Below are positions 18,031-26,068 of a stretch of 64,000 bases of DNA, piece after piece. This DNA is from Pseudomonas sp. B20(2017) (GTDB lineage: Bacteria > Pseudomonadota > Gammaproteobacteria > Pseudomonadales > Pseudomonadaceae), in contig NZ_NEJP01000021.1 of the NCBI RefSeq assembly GCF_002113125.1, positions 1-64,000 on the forward strand, read 5' to 3'. How positions within the stretch are numbered: the stretch's first letter is position 1; each line of letters opens with the position of its first letter. The notes under the pieces are model-generated. The model saw only the letters and a program-made list of their open reading frames with translations, was not told the origin of the DNA and did no database searches. Made by a program: the position numbers and the translations under genes.

Positions 18031-18387
18031 TTACGCCTGGCACCGCGCATGGACAATGAAGGAGGAGCTTACCTGCCCTTTACGCTGGCGTTGCATTTCC
18101 TGTGCACATCTTCGGCGTGCAGAATCACGGGCACGACGACGGGCGCGGTGCAGGCCGGAAGAAGGAAAGAGATCTATATTGAAAGGAGAACCGCTAAAGA
18201 GGATGCCCCCGCATGCGTCCAGAATATCGGACGCTGCCGCCTGATCTGCCACGAACAGGGACAACGCTGGCAGGCTGCAAGCCTTGCTGGCCGCGCTGCG
18301 GACGGACGTGTCGCCACTGATGTGATAAGCATGCAGACCGGACTGCAAAGAGCAGTCGGTGACGCCGATTAACGGCAGGCGAGACAT
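18031..18387 (-). pseudogene. spuA: truncated remnant of spuA (gamma-glutamyl amide hydrolase)
   Basis: A 118-codon frame whose first 75 or so residues still resemble the N-terminus of the class-I glutamine amidotransferase SpuA/PuuD: MSRLPLIGVT, GLHAYHISGD and SDILDACGGILFSGSP. SpuA is normally about 250 residues. The nucleophile-cysteine region (GICRG), the catalytic histidine and the rest of the domain are absent. After NIDLFPSSG the frame runs into arginine-rich sequence and stops. A few tail residues (CAQEMQRQR) might be the old C-terminus joined by an internal deletion; that is a guess. Its place, between spuB and divergent spuI, is exactly where spuA lies in P. aeruginosa. Catalysis is impossible. 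The remaining promoter side may still drive spuB onward. Confidence 0.75.
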
Positions 18388-18443
18388 GAAGCACCCCGGT
18401 ATTATTGCTGTTATGGGTTTGATCCGAGCTTAGCCTTGTTCAT

Positions 18444-18470
18444 TTTTTTACACAACACCCCCGTAAAAAA
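18444..18470. promoter_or_regulatory. inverted repeat in the spuI/spuA divergent promoter region
   Basis: TTTTTTAC and GTAAAAAA arms are separated by 11 bp, in the 278-bp space 18388-18665 between the spuA remnant and spuI. The surrounding sequence is AT-rich with repeated ACAACAC words, and short TGCCCC direct repeats follow at about 18525-18540. It is a candidate operator or promoter element for the divergent units; no sigma-factor match is claimed. Confidence 0.35.
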
Positions 18471-18665
18471 TACAACACGGCCTGCTCAAGCCTGCGGGTG
18501 ACGCGTCCTTCACGGATAAAAAAATGCCCCAAAGTGCCCCATAAAGGCCCTCGTGGCGCTTTTTCAGGGCAGAAAAGGCCTCGCTTGACTTCGGCAGGCC
18601 GTTCGGGTTGACTGAAACCAGAAAAGATCAATGATTGATATTTTTAACAACAAAGGTGTTGCATC

Positions 18666-20042
18666 ATGTCGGTACCCCCGCGTGCCGTTCAGCTTAACGA
18701 AGCGAACGCGTTCCTTAAGGAACATCCTGAGGTTCTGTACGTTGACCTTCTGATTGCGGATATGAATGGTGTGGTGCGCGGCAAGCGCATCGAACGCACC
18801 AGCCTCCACAAGGTTTACGAGAAAGGCATCAACCTGCCGGCCTCTCTATTTGCTCTGGATATCAATGGTTCGACGGTGGAAAGCACCGGCCTGGGCCTGG
18901 ACATCGGCGATGCCGATCGTATCTGCTATCCAATCCCCGATACCCTGTGCAACGAGCCATGGCAGAAGCGCCCGACCGCGCAGCTGCTAATGACCATGCA
19001 CGAACTCGAAGGCGACCCTTTCTTCGCCGACCCGCGCGAAGTGCTCCGTCAAGTTGTTGCAAAGTTTGACGAACTTGGCTTGACCATCTGCGCAGCATTC
19101 GAACTCGAGTTCTACCTGATCGACCAGGAAAACGTGAACGGCCGCCCTCAGCCGCCACGCTCGCCGATCTCCGGCAAACGCCCGCATTCGACCCAGGTCT
19201 ACCTGATCGACGACCTCGACGAATACGTCGACTGCCTCCAGGACATTCTGGAAGGTGCGAAAGAGCAAGGCATCCCGGCCGACGCCATCGTCAAGGAAAG
19301 TGCCCCGGCGCAGTTCGAAGTGAACCTGCACCACGTCGCCGACCCGATCAAGGCTTGCGATTACGCGGTCCTGCTCAAGCGCCTGATCAAGAACATCGCC
19401 TACGACCATGAAATGGACACCACTTTCATGGCCAAGCCGTATCCGGGCCAGGCAGGCAACGGTCTGCATGTGCACATTTCGGTTCTCGACAAAGAAGGCA
19501 AAAACATTTTTGCCAGCGAGGATCCCGAGCAGAACGCCGCGCTGCGTCACGCGATCGGCGGTGTGCTCGAGACCCTGCCCGCGCAGATGGCTTTCCTCTG
19601 CCCGAACGTCAACTCCTACCGTCGTTTCGGCGCACAGTTCTACGTGCCGAACTCGCCGAGCTGGGGCCTGGACAACCGCACCGTGGCCCTGCGCGTACCG
19701 ACCGGCTCCGCCGACGCGGTCCGTCTGGAACACCGCGTTGCCGGCGCCGACGCCAACCCGTACCTGCTGATGGCATCGGTGCTGGCGGGCGTGCACCACG
19801 GTCTGACCAACAAGATCGAGCCACCGGCTCCGACCGAAGGCAACAGCTACGAGCAGAACGAGCAGAGCCTGCCGAACAACTTGCGCGATGCCCTGCGCGA
19901 GCTGGACGACAGCGAGGTGATGGCCAAGTACATCGATCCGAAATACATCGATATCTTCGTCGCCTGTAAGGAAAGCGAACTGGAGGAGTTCGAACACTCC
20001 ATCTCCGATCTCGAGTACAACTGGTACCTGCACACCGTTTAA
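18666..20042 (+). CDS. spuI: gamma-glutamylpolyamine synthetase (glutamine synthetase family)
   Basis: A 458-residue glutamine-synthetase-fold enzyme. It has ADMNGVVRGKRIER near the N-terminus, CAAFELEFYLID, APAQFEVNLHHV, GNGLHVHISVLDKEG and RVAGADANPYLLMASVLAG. It is a paralogue of SpuB, and SpuI is reported as a glutamylpolyamine ligase in P. aeruginosa. It is transcribed alone, divergent from the spuA remnant and spuBCDEFGH, and ends in its own terminator. Start ATG 18666 has only a modest AAAGG site. Confidence 0.92.
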   Translation: MSVPPRAVQLNEANAFLKEHPEVLYVDLLIADMNGVVRGKRIERTSLHKVYEKGINLPASLFALDINGSTVESTGLGLDIGDADRICYPIPDTLCNEPWQKRPTAQLLMTMHELEGDPFFADPREVLRQVVAKFDELGLTICAAFELEFYLIDQENVNGRPQPPRSPISGKRPHSTQVYLIDDLDEYVDCLQDILEGAKEQGIPADAIVKESAPAQFEVNLHHVADPIKACDYAVLLKRLIKNIAYDHEMDTTFMAKPYPGQAGNGLHVHISVLDKEGKNIFASEDPEQNAALRHAIGGVLETLPAQMAFLCPNVNSYRRFGAQFYVPNSPSWGLDNRTVALRVPTGSADAVRLEHRVAGADANPYLLMASVLAGVHHGLTNKIEPPAPTEGNSYEQNEQSLPNNLRDALRELDDSEVMAKYIDPKYIDIFVACKESELEEFEHSISDLEYNWYLHTV

Positions 20043-20062
20043 GCGGATGTAGCGTCCGAAAG

Positions 20063-20097
20063 AACGCCGTTGGCTCTCGCAGTCAGCGGCGTTTTTT
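20063..20097 (+). terminator. intrinsic terminator of spuI
   Basis: AACGCCG and CGGCGTT arms form a stem with a 17-base loop, followed by TTTT, about 20 bp after the spuI stop. Confidence 0.75.
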
Positions 20098-20114
20098 ATG
20101 GCCGCCTGCAGCGG

Positions 20115-20208
20115 ATCGCGAGCAAGCTCGCTCCCACAGGGAACTCTCTGTGTACACAACATCCCTGCCCACTAGAGATCATCCGTGGGAGCGAGCCTGC
20201 TCGCGATG
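20115..20208. repeat. REP doublet, family A copy 4
   Basis: ATCGCGAGCAAGCTCGCTCCCACAG and CGTGGGAGCGAGCCTGCTCGCGAT in inverted orientation, 46 bp apart, between spuI and the TetR gene. The second unit carries the CCTG loop variant. The doublet stops about 65 bp before the TetR start, so the TetR promoter must be short or lie within it. Confidence 0.9.
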
Positions 20209-20271
20209 GCGTTTGGGCAGACAACGCAAGAACCGGCTCGTACAATGCCCCCTGCCCCGCAGGAGACTCCC

Positions 20272-20907
20272 ATGACGCAACCCGCCACCGCTCGCAAACC
20301 CCGCGCCAGCAGCCAGGCACGGATCGACTCGATCCTTGATGCCGCGCGCATCTTGCTGGCCACCGAGGGCGTGGCCAGTCTGTCGATCTATAGCGTGGCC
20401 GAGCGCGCGCAGATTCCGCCCTCCTCGGTCTACCACTTCTTCGCCAGCGTCCCGGCGCTGCTTGAGGCCCTGACTGCGGATGTGCACGCAGCCTTCCGCG
20501 CCTGCCTGCAAGCGCCAATCGATCACGATGCCCTGCGCGACTGGCGCGACCTGTCGCGACTGGTCGAAGAGCGGATGCTGGAGATCTACGGCGAGGATGC
20601 CGCCGCCCGCCAACTGATCCTCGCGCAACACGGCCTCACCGAAGTCACCCAGGCAGACCGCCAGCACGATCTCGAACTGGGTGATCTGATGCACAAGCTG
20701 TTCGACCATCACTTCGAACTGCCGCGACTACCGGACGATGTGGATGTTTTCGCGCTGGCCATGGAGCTGGGCGACCGCGTCTACGCCCGCTCGGTGCAGC
20801 AGCACGGACAGATCACCCCGCGCATGGCCGAGGAAGGCATGCGGGTGTTCGATGCCTATATCGGGCTGTACCTGCCGCCCTTTCTGCCGAAAAGAACCCT
20901 TACATGA
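20272..20907 (+). CDS. TetR/AcrR family transcriptional regulator
   Basis: A 211-residue regulator. Residues about 15-60 are the TetR DNA-binding domain (RIDSILDAARILLATEGVASLSIYSVAERAQIPPSSVYHFFAS), and the rest is a helical ligand domain. Start ATG 20272 follows AGGAGACTCC. Its target is not evident: it sits between spuI and ssuF but is separated from both by repeats and terminators. The stop codon TGA (20905-20907) is the first three bases of a family-B repeat, so the present C-terminus (FLPKRTLT) was set by that element. Confidence 0.88.
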   Translation: MTQPATARKPRASSQARIDSILDAARILLATEGVASLSIYSVAERAQIPPSSVYHFFASVPALLEALTADVHAAFRACLQAPIDHDALRDWRDLSRLVEERMLEIYGEDAAARQLILAQHGLTEVTQADRQHDLELGDLMHKLFDHHFELPRLPDDVDVFALAMELGDRVYARSVQQHGQITPRMAEEGMRVFDAYIGLYLPPFLPKRTLT

Positions 20908-21008
20908 TCGTTCCCACGCTCTGCGTGGGAATGCCTCTGGGGACGCTCCGCGTCCAGTGACGCGGAGCGTCACGGGCTGCATTCCCACGCGGAGCGTGGG
21001 AACGATCA
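20905..21008. repeat. family-B multi-hairpin repeat, copy 1
   Basis: A 104-bp element bounded by TGATCGTTCCCACGC and its exact complement GCGTGGGAACGATCA. Inside are four consecutive hairpins, each with a three-base loop: TTCCCACGC/GCGTGGGAA, GGACGC/GCGTCC, GTGACGC/GCGTCAC, and TTCCCACGC/GCGTGGGAA. The whole is also roughly palindromic. It overlaps the TetR stop codon. Confidence 0.9.
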
Positions 21009-21030
21009 CTCGACCGCACTGACCATAAAA

Positions 21031-21066
21031 AACCCCGAAGGGCTCAAACCCTTCGGGGTTGTTTTT
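21031..21066. terminator. bidirectional intrinsic terminator
   Basis: A perfect 12-bp stem AACCCCGAAGGG/CCCTTCGGGGTT with loop CTCAAA, with an A run before and a T run after. It ends the minus-strand ssu operon at ssuF and also blocks readthrough from the TetR gene. Confidence 0.9.
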
Positions 21067-21077
21067 GTCCCACGCCC

Positions 21078-21293
21078 TTACAACTTGGCGATGGACACCT
21101 CGGTGGATTTCACGAAGGCGATCACTTCGCTGCCGACCTCCAGTTCCAGCTCCTTGACCGAACGGGTGGTAATCACCGACGTGACGATGCCGGAAGCGGT
21201 CTGCACGTCGATTTCCGACAGCACGTCGCCGAGAACGATCTCCTTGATCGCGCCTTTGAACTGGTTGCGTACGTTGATGGCTTTGATAGTCAT
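21078..21293 (-). CDS. ssuF: TOBE/Mop-domain molybdopterin-binding-type protein (SsuF)
   Basis: A 71-residue single Mop/TOBE domain (AINVRNQFKGAIKEIVLGDVLSEIDV and SVKELELEVGSEVIAFVKSTEVSIAKL). Pseudomonas ssu operons end with this small protein, called SsuF. Such domains usually bind molybdate or other oxyanions; the role in sulfonate use is not defined. It is the last gene of ssuEADCBF, 27 bp after ssuB, and is followed directly by a terminator. Confidence 0.9.
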   Translation of the reverse strand: MTIKAINVRNQFKGAIKEIVLGDVLSEIDVQTASGIVTSVITTRSVKELELEVGSEVIAFVKSTEVSIAKL

Positions 21294-21320
21294 GGCATTG
21301 ATTCCTGTCGTTTGCTTGAG

Positions 21321-22127
21321 TTATTGAGCCCAACGCAGTTGCGTAGGCAAGGGTGAAACGGGTTCCGGCGCCGGCGGCTCGCCGGGCAGGGACAACACTC
21401 GGTTGAGCACTTCGGTTTCCAGCGCGGCCAGGCGATGGGAGCCTCGCACCCGAGGGCGCGGCAACTCCACTTGCAGGTCGAGGCCGACTTCGCCGTCCTC
21501 GATCAGAATCACCCGGTCGGCAATCGCCACCGCTTCGCTGACGTCGTGGGTCACCAGCAACACGGTGAAACCATGCTGTTGCCAGAGACGCTCGATCAGT
21601 TGCTGCATCTCGATCCGGGTCAGCGCATCCAGCGCGCCCAGCGGTTCGTCGAGCAGCAACAGACGCGGTTGATGAATCAGCGCCCGGGCCAGCGCCACAC
21701 GCTGCTTCTGCCCGCCGGACAGCGCCGCCGGCCATTCATTGGCGCGATCGGCGAGGCCGACCGCATCCAGCGCCTGCAAGGCTTGCGGGCGCCAGTCGCC
21801 CTTGAGGCCAAGGCCGACGTTGTCGATGATCTTTTTCCACGGCAGCAGCCGTGCTTCCTGGAACATCAACCGGGTGTCATCCCGCGCATCGCTGAGCGGT
21901 GCAGCTCCGGCCAGCAGCTCGCCGCCGGTGGGTTGATCGAGACCGGCAAGCAAGCGCAGCAGAGTGCTCTTGCCGCAGCCGCTGCGCCCGACCACGGCGA
22001 CGAACTGCCCGGCCGGAATGTGCAGATCGATGTCACGCAGCACCTGCCGCGAGCCGAAGGTCTTTTGCAGGTTGCGCACCGCTAGCGGAATTCCGCGCAG
22101 CAGGCGTGGAGGTTGTTGAGCGGTCAT
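21321..22127 (-). CDS. ssuB: aliphatic sulfonate ABC transporter ATP-binding protein
   Basis: A 268-residue ATPase. Walker A GRSGCGKST is at 47-55, the Q-loop is MFQEARLLPW, the signature LSGGQ is at 136-140 and Walker B LLLLDEPLGALD follows. It powers SsuAC uptake of alkanesulfonates. Start ATG 22127 (MTAQQPPR) overlaps the ssuC stop as ATGA. A proline/glutamate-rich tail (PGEPPAPEPVSPLP) extends beyond the ATPase fold. Confidence 0.93.
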   Translation of the reverse strand: MTAQQPPRLLRGIPLAVRNLQKTFGSRQVLRDIDLHIPAGQFVAVVGRSGCGKSTLLRLLAGLDQPTGGELLAGAAPLSDARDDTRLMFQEARLLPWKKIIDNVGLGLKGDWRPQALQALDAVGLADRANEWPAALSGGQKQRVALARALIHQPRLLLLDEPLGALDALTRIEMQQLIERLWQQHGFTVLLVTHDVSEAVAIADRVILIEDGEVGLDLQVELPRPRVRGSHRLAALETEVLNRVLSLPGEPPAPEPVSPLPTQLRWAQ

Positions 22128-22906
22128 ACCGCACCTCCCTTGGCAACCTGATAGGCCGGATGCCAGCGCAGCCACACACGCTCAAGTCCACGGGCCGCGA
22201 GGTCGGCCAGCTTGCCGAGCACCGCGTACAGCAGGATCGCCAGCACCACTACGTCCGTCTGCAAGAACTCGCGGGCATTCATCGCCAGGTAACCGATGCC
22301 GGAGCTGGCAGAGATGGTTTCCGCCACGATCAGCGTCAGCCACATGAAGCCCAGGGCGAAGCGCACGCCGACCAGAATCGAAGGCAGGGCGCCCGGCAGA
22401 ATCACCTGCCAGAACAGGCTGAAACCGGACAGGCCATAACTGCGCGCCATCTCCACCAGCGCCGGATCGACGTTGCGGATGCCGTGATAGGTGTTGAGGT
22501 AGATCGGGAACAACGTGCCCAATGCCACCAGGAAAATCTTCGCCGACTCATCGATGCCGAACCACAGGATCACCAGCGGAATCAGCGCCAGATGCGGCAC
22601 GTTGCGGATCATCTGCACCGAGCTGTCGAGCAGCCGTTCGCCCCACTTCGACAGGCCGGTGATGAAACCCAGCACCAGGCCGATGCTGCCACCGATGGTG
22701 AAGCCCAGCGCGGCGCGCCAGCCGCTGATTGCCAGGTGCGTCCAGATTTCGCCGCTGCGCACCAGGCTTACGCCGGCTTCGATCACCGCCACCGGCGCCG
22801 GCAGAATCCGCGTCGACAACCAACCGGCCGACACCGACAACTGCCACACCGCCAGCAACAACACCGGTAACGCCCAGGGCGCGAGGCTGTGGATAAATTT
22901 CTTCAT
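22124..22906 (-). CDS. ssuC: aliphatic sulfonate ABC transporter permease
   Basis: A 260-residue inner-membrane permease of the SsuC/TauC family with about six helices. It has the conserved VEMARSYGLSGFSLFWQVILPGALPSI coupling loop. Start ATG 22906 is nine bases after the ssuD stop, and its end overlaps ssuB. Confidence 0.93.
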   Translation of the reverse strand: MKKFIHSLAPWALPVLLLAVWQLSVSAGWLSTRILPAPVAVIEAGVSLVRSGEIWTHLAISGWRAALGFTIGGSIGLVLGFITGLSKWGERLLDSSVQMIRNVPHLALIPLVILWFGIDESAKIFLVALGTLFPIYLNTYHGIRNVDPALVEMARSYGLSGFSLFWQVILPGALPSILVGVRFALGFMWLTLIVAETISASSGIGYLAMNAREFLQTDVVVLAILLYAVLGKLADLAARGLERVWLRWHPAYQVAKGGAV

Positions 22907-22915
22907 GGCGGCGCC

Positions 22916-24064
22916 TCAGCTCTGGGACGCGGCTTTGGGAAGAATGTCGTTGGCCACCATCTCGCCGAACGGGCTGACGTAACCGGCGCTTTTCGGCAAT
23001 TCCGGGCGCTCGACATCGAGGTGCGGGAACAGCAACTCGGCCACCCGATACGATTCTTCGAGGTGTGGATAACCGGAGAAGATGAAGGTATCGATGCCCA
23101 GATCCGCGTATTCCTTCACGCGCGCCGCCACGGTCGGACCGTCGCCGACCAGTGCCGTGCCGGCACCGCCGCGCACCAGACCGACGCCGGCCCACAGGTT
23201 CGGGCTGACTTCGAGGTTGTCACGGCTGCCACCGTGCAGCGCGGCCATGCGTTGCTGGCCGACCGAATCGAACCGCGCCAGCGAAGCCTGAGCGCGCTTG
23301 ATGGTGTCGTCGTCCAGGTGCGAAATCAGACGATCCGCCGCTTGCCAGGCTTCAGCGTTGGTTTCCCGCACGATCACATGCAGACGAATGCCGAAGCGCA
23401 CGGTGCGTCCGAGCTTGGCCGCTTTGGCACGAACCTGTTCGATCTTTTCGGCAACGGCTGCGGGCGGCTCGCCCCAGGTCAGGACCATCTCCACTTGTTC
23501 GGCGGCCAGATCCTGCGCCGCTTCCGACGAACCGCCGAAATACAGCGGCGGACGCGGCTGCTGGATCGGCGGATAGAGCAATTTGGCGCCTTTCACGCTG
23601 ATGTGCTCGCCGTCGTAATCCACGGTTTCGCCTTCCAGCACCCGGCGCCAGATCCGGGTGAATTCCACCGAAGCCTGATAGCGCGCTTCGTGATCGAGGA
23701 ACAGACCGTCGCCGGCCAACTCTTCCGGATCGCCACCGGTCACCAGGTTGAACAGCGCACGACCGCCGGACAGGCGATCCAGCGTTGCCGCCTGACGCGC
23801 CGCCACCGTCGGGGAAATGATCCCGGGGCGTAGGGCAACCAGAAACTTCAGACGCTGGGTCACCGGGATCAGCGACGCGGCCACCAACCACGAGTCTTCG
23901 CAGGAACGGCCGGTGGGAATCAGCACGCCGCCGAAGCCCAGACGATCCGCCGCTTGCGCGACCTGTTGCAGATAGCCGTGGTCGACGGCGCGGGCGCCTT
24001 CGGCGGTGCCAAGGTAATGGCCGTCGCCGTGGGTAGGCAGGAACCAGAAGATGTTGAGGCTCAT
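22916..24064 (-). CDS. ssuD: FMNH2-dependent alkanesulfonate monooxygenase
   Basis: A 382-residue luciferase-like monooxygenase that cleaves alkanesulfonates to aldehyde and sulfite using FMNH2 and O2. Visible family marks are NIFWFLPTHGDGHYLGT at the N-terminus, LVALRPGIISPTVAARQAATLDRLSGGRALFNLVTGGDPEE, and FIFSGYPHLEESYRVAELLFP near the C-terminus. The length matches E. coli SsuD (381). Start ATG 24064 follows AAGGAGACCACTCC. It depends on SsuE at 25160-25753 for reduced flavin. Confidence 0.95.
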   Translation of the reverse strand: MSLNIFWFLPTHGDGHYLGTAEGARAVDHGYLQQVAQAADRLGFGGVLIPTGRSCEDSWLVAASLIPVTQRLKFLVALRPGIISPTVAARQAATLDRLSGGRALFNLVTGGDPEELAGDGLFLDHEARYQASVEFTRIWRRVLEGETVDYDGEHISVKGAKLLYPPIQQPRPPLYFGGSSEAAQDLAAEQVEMVLTWGEPPAAVAEKIEQVRAKAAKLGRTVRFGIRLHVIVRETNAEAWQAADRLISHLDDDTIKRAQASLARFDSVGQQRMAALHGGSRDNLEVSPNLWAGVGLVRGGAGTALVGDGPTVAARVKEYADLGIDTFIFSGYPHLEESYRVAELLFPHLDVERPELPKSAGYVSPFGEMVANDILPKAASQS

Positions 24065-24089
24065 GGAGTGGTCTCCTTGGGGATTCGAT

Positions 24090-25070
24090 TTACTGGGCTT
24101 GGGTGACCGAGCTTTGGGCCACAGCGGCCGGTGGGGTCCAGATCACGTCCTTGATGCTCAATGGCTTGGGAATCAGCTTGAGCTGGTAGAAGGTGTCGGC
24201 GATTTTCTGTTGCGCGGCGACCACTTCCGGGGTCAGGAACAGCGCGCCGTAGCCCTGGCGTTTCACCGAGGTCAGGGTGATGTCTGCCGGCAGGCCGAGC
24301 AGCGGCGACACCTGTTGGGTCACGTCTTGCGGGTTGGCCTTGGACCACTCGCCGACGGCGCGCACTTCTTCCACGAGGGTCTTGATCACCTCGGGATTTT
24401 TCTGCGCGTAGGGTTTGGTCGCCAGGTAGAACTGGTGGTTGTCGACGATGCCTTTGCCGTCACGCAGAGTGTGCGCTTGCAGTTGTTTCTCGGCGGCCGC
24501 CTGGTACGGATCCCAGATGACCCAGGCGTCGACGCTGCCACGTTCGAACGCGGCGCGGGCATCGGCCGGCGGCAGGAATACGGTTTGAATGTCGGTGTAC
24601 TTGAGGCCGGCGTCTTCCAGCGCACGCACCAGCAGGTAGTGAACGTTGGAGCCTTTGTTCAGGGCGACTTTCTTGCCCTTGAGATCCGCCACCGATTTGA
24701 TCGGCGAATCTTTCGGCACGAGGATCGCTTCGCTGTTCGGCGCTGGTGGCTCGTAAGCCACGTAGAGCAGATCGGCACCGGCGGCCTGGGCGAAGACCGG
24801 CGGGGTTTCGCCGGTGACACCGAAGTCGATCGAACCGACGTTCAGGCCTTCCAGCAGTTGCGGGCCGCCGGGAAACTCAGTCCATTGCACGTCGACGCCT
24901 TGGGCGGCGAGGCGTTTTTCCAGAGTGCCCTTGGCTTTGAGCAGCACCAGCGTGCCGTACTTCTGATAACCGATCCGCAACGTCTCGGCTTGAGCTTGAG
25001 TGATGGCGCCGAAGGACACAGCCGCAGCAAACAGAGCGACCAGACCACGACGCAAAAATACAGTGCGCAT
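24090..25070 (-). CDS. ssuA: aliphatic sulfonate-binding periplasmic protein
   Basis: A 326-residue binding protein with a signal peptide ending AQA near residue 28, then ETLRIGYQKYGTLVLLKAKGTLEKRL, the SsuA family start. EFPGGPQLLEGLNVGSIDFG and WVIWDPYQAAAEKQ are also typical. It delivers sulfonates to SsuBC. Start ATG 25070 follows GGAGAGCGCT and is preferred over an upstream ATG at 25106. Confidence 0.93.
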   Translation of the reverse strand: MRTVFLRRGLVALFAAAVSFGAITQAQAETLRIGYQKYGTLVLLKAKGTLEKRLAAQGVDVQWTEFPGGPQLLEGLNVGSIDFGVTGETPPVFAQAAGADLLYVAYEPPAPNSEAILVPKDSPIKSVADLKGKKVALNKGSNVHYLLVRALEDAGLKYTDIQTVFLPPADARAAFERGSVDAWVIWDPYQAAAEKQLQAHTLRDGKGIVDNHQFYLATKPYAQKNPEVIKTLVEEVRAVGEWSKANPQDVTQQVSPLLGLPADITLTSVKRQGYGALFLTPEVVAAQQKIADTFYQLKLIPKPLSIKDVIWTPPAAVAQSSVTQAQ

Positions 25071-25159
25071 AGCGCTCTCCTTTTTGCTGTTGGGTTTTGG
25101 CTGCACCTGCTTGCCCGTTGGCGGGCGAGTAAGGCCAGTACTTCAAATTTCGATGTGGC

Positions 25160-25753
25160 TCAAATGCTCCAGCGAGCACTCAACAAACGTTCGTTCAATA
25201 AGCCCGGTTCCAGCGGCTTCGGCCGACGGGCCATAGCACTGACAAACTGATCCAGCGCTTCGTGCAGCCGCTGTTCCAGGGCTGGTGCCAGCTGCGCCGC
25301 AGCACTGCCTTCGCCGTAAGCGATCTGGCTGTCCTCGGCAAAAATCCCTTGCAGCATTTCCTGGGCTTTCAACGCCGACAGCACCGGTTTGAGGGCGTAA
25401 TCGACCACCAGCATGTGGGCGATGCTGCCGCCGGTGGCCACCGGCAGAACAATCTTGTGGTTCAGGGCGCGTTCCGGCAGCAGATCCAGCACGGTCTTCA
25501 GGGCGCCGGAAAACGACGCCTTGTACACCGGCGTGGCGATCAGCAGGCCATCGGCGTTTTCAATCTGTTGCAGCAGGTCGAGCACCTTCGGGCTGTCGAA
25601 GCGGGCGTGGAGCAGGTCTTCGGCCGGGAAGTCCCGCACCTGATAACTCACCACTTCCACCCCTTGCTGCTGCAACCAGCGTTGCGAGCGTTCCAGCAAC
25701 ACCCCGGAGCGGGAACGTTGACTGGGACTGCCACCGAGTGAGACGACCAGCAT
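25160..25753 (-). CDS. ssuE: NADPH-dependent FMN reductase
   Basis: A 197-residue flavodoxin-like reductase that supplies FMNH2 to SsuD. GGSPSQRSRSG forms the phosphate-binding loop, and ATPVYKASFSGALKTVLDLLPERAL carries Y77, the inserted tyrosine typical of SsuE that forms a pi-helix. It is the first gene of the minus-strand ssu operon, with an 89-bp gap to ssuA. Start ATG 25753 follows AAGGAATCGTCTGA. Confidence 0.94.
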   Translation of the reverse strand: MLVVSLGGSPSQRSRSGVLLERSQRWLQQQGVEVVSYQVRDFPAEDLLHARFDSPKVLDLLQQIENADGLLIATPVYKASFSGALKTVLDLLPERALNHKIVLPVATGGSIAHMLVVDYALKPVLSALKAQEMLQGIFAEDSQIAYGEGSAAAQLAPALEQRLHEALDQFVSAMARRPKPLEPGLLNERLLSARWSI

Positions 25754-25841
25754 TCAGACGATTCCTTGCGCGTTACAGGCGATTCGCGGGTTGCGATCTC
25801 GCTTCGATGTCAGTGACCTTACCAGCTGATTCATATATCCA

Positions 25842-25886
25842 TAAATCATATTTATTCATTTGGTTATTCTTTATGGAGATATGCAT
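25842..25886. promoter_or_regulatory. AT-rich candidate control region of ssuE
   Basis: About 90-130 bp before ssuE lies an island far richer in A/T than its surroundings. It contains ATTTATTCATTTGGTTATTC, with two TTATTC words 12 bp apart. The 11-mer ATTTATTCATT (25850-25860) recurs exactly upstream of the TauA-like/OprD genes at 28605. It is a candidate binding site for a sulfur regulator such as CysB; which protein binds is inference. Confidence 0.45.
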
Positions 25887-25903
25887 TTCACTTTCGTGCG
25901 GGC

Positions 25904-25930
25904 AAAAAAACAGGCCGTGAAAACGGCCTG
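25904..25930 (-). terminator. intrinsic terminator of lsfA
   Basis: On the minus strand, an 8-bp stem CAGGCCGT/ACGGCCTG with a four-base loop is followed by seven T, about 140 bp after the lsfA stop and past the REP doublet. Confidence 0.75.
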
Positions 25931-25977
25931 AAACCCTGCATCGTGGTTTTGATTTCCGTGTTGAACAGGCCGACGCC

Positions 25978-26043
25978 TTCGCGAGCAAGCTCGCTCCCAC
26001 ATTTGAAACGCAGCCCCCCTGTGGGAGCGAGCTTGCTCGCGAA
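25978..26043. repeat. REP doublet, family A copy 5
   Basis: TTCGCGAGCAAGCTCGCTCCCACA and TGTGGGAGCGAGCTTGCTCGCGAA inverted, with a short spacer containing a run of C, between the end of lsfA and its terminator. It therefore lies in the 3-prime untranslated region of lsfA mRNA. Confidence 0.9.
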
Positions 26044-26068
26044 AGCGGTGGCGGCTTTACCGCAAAGG

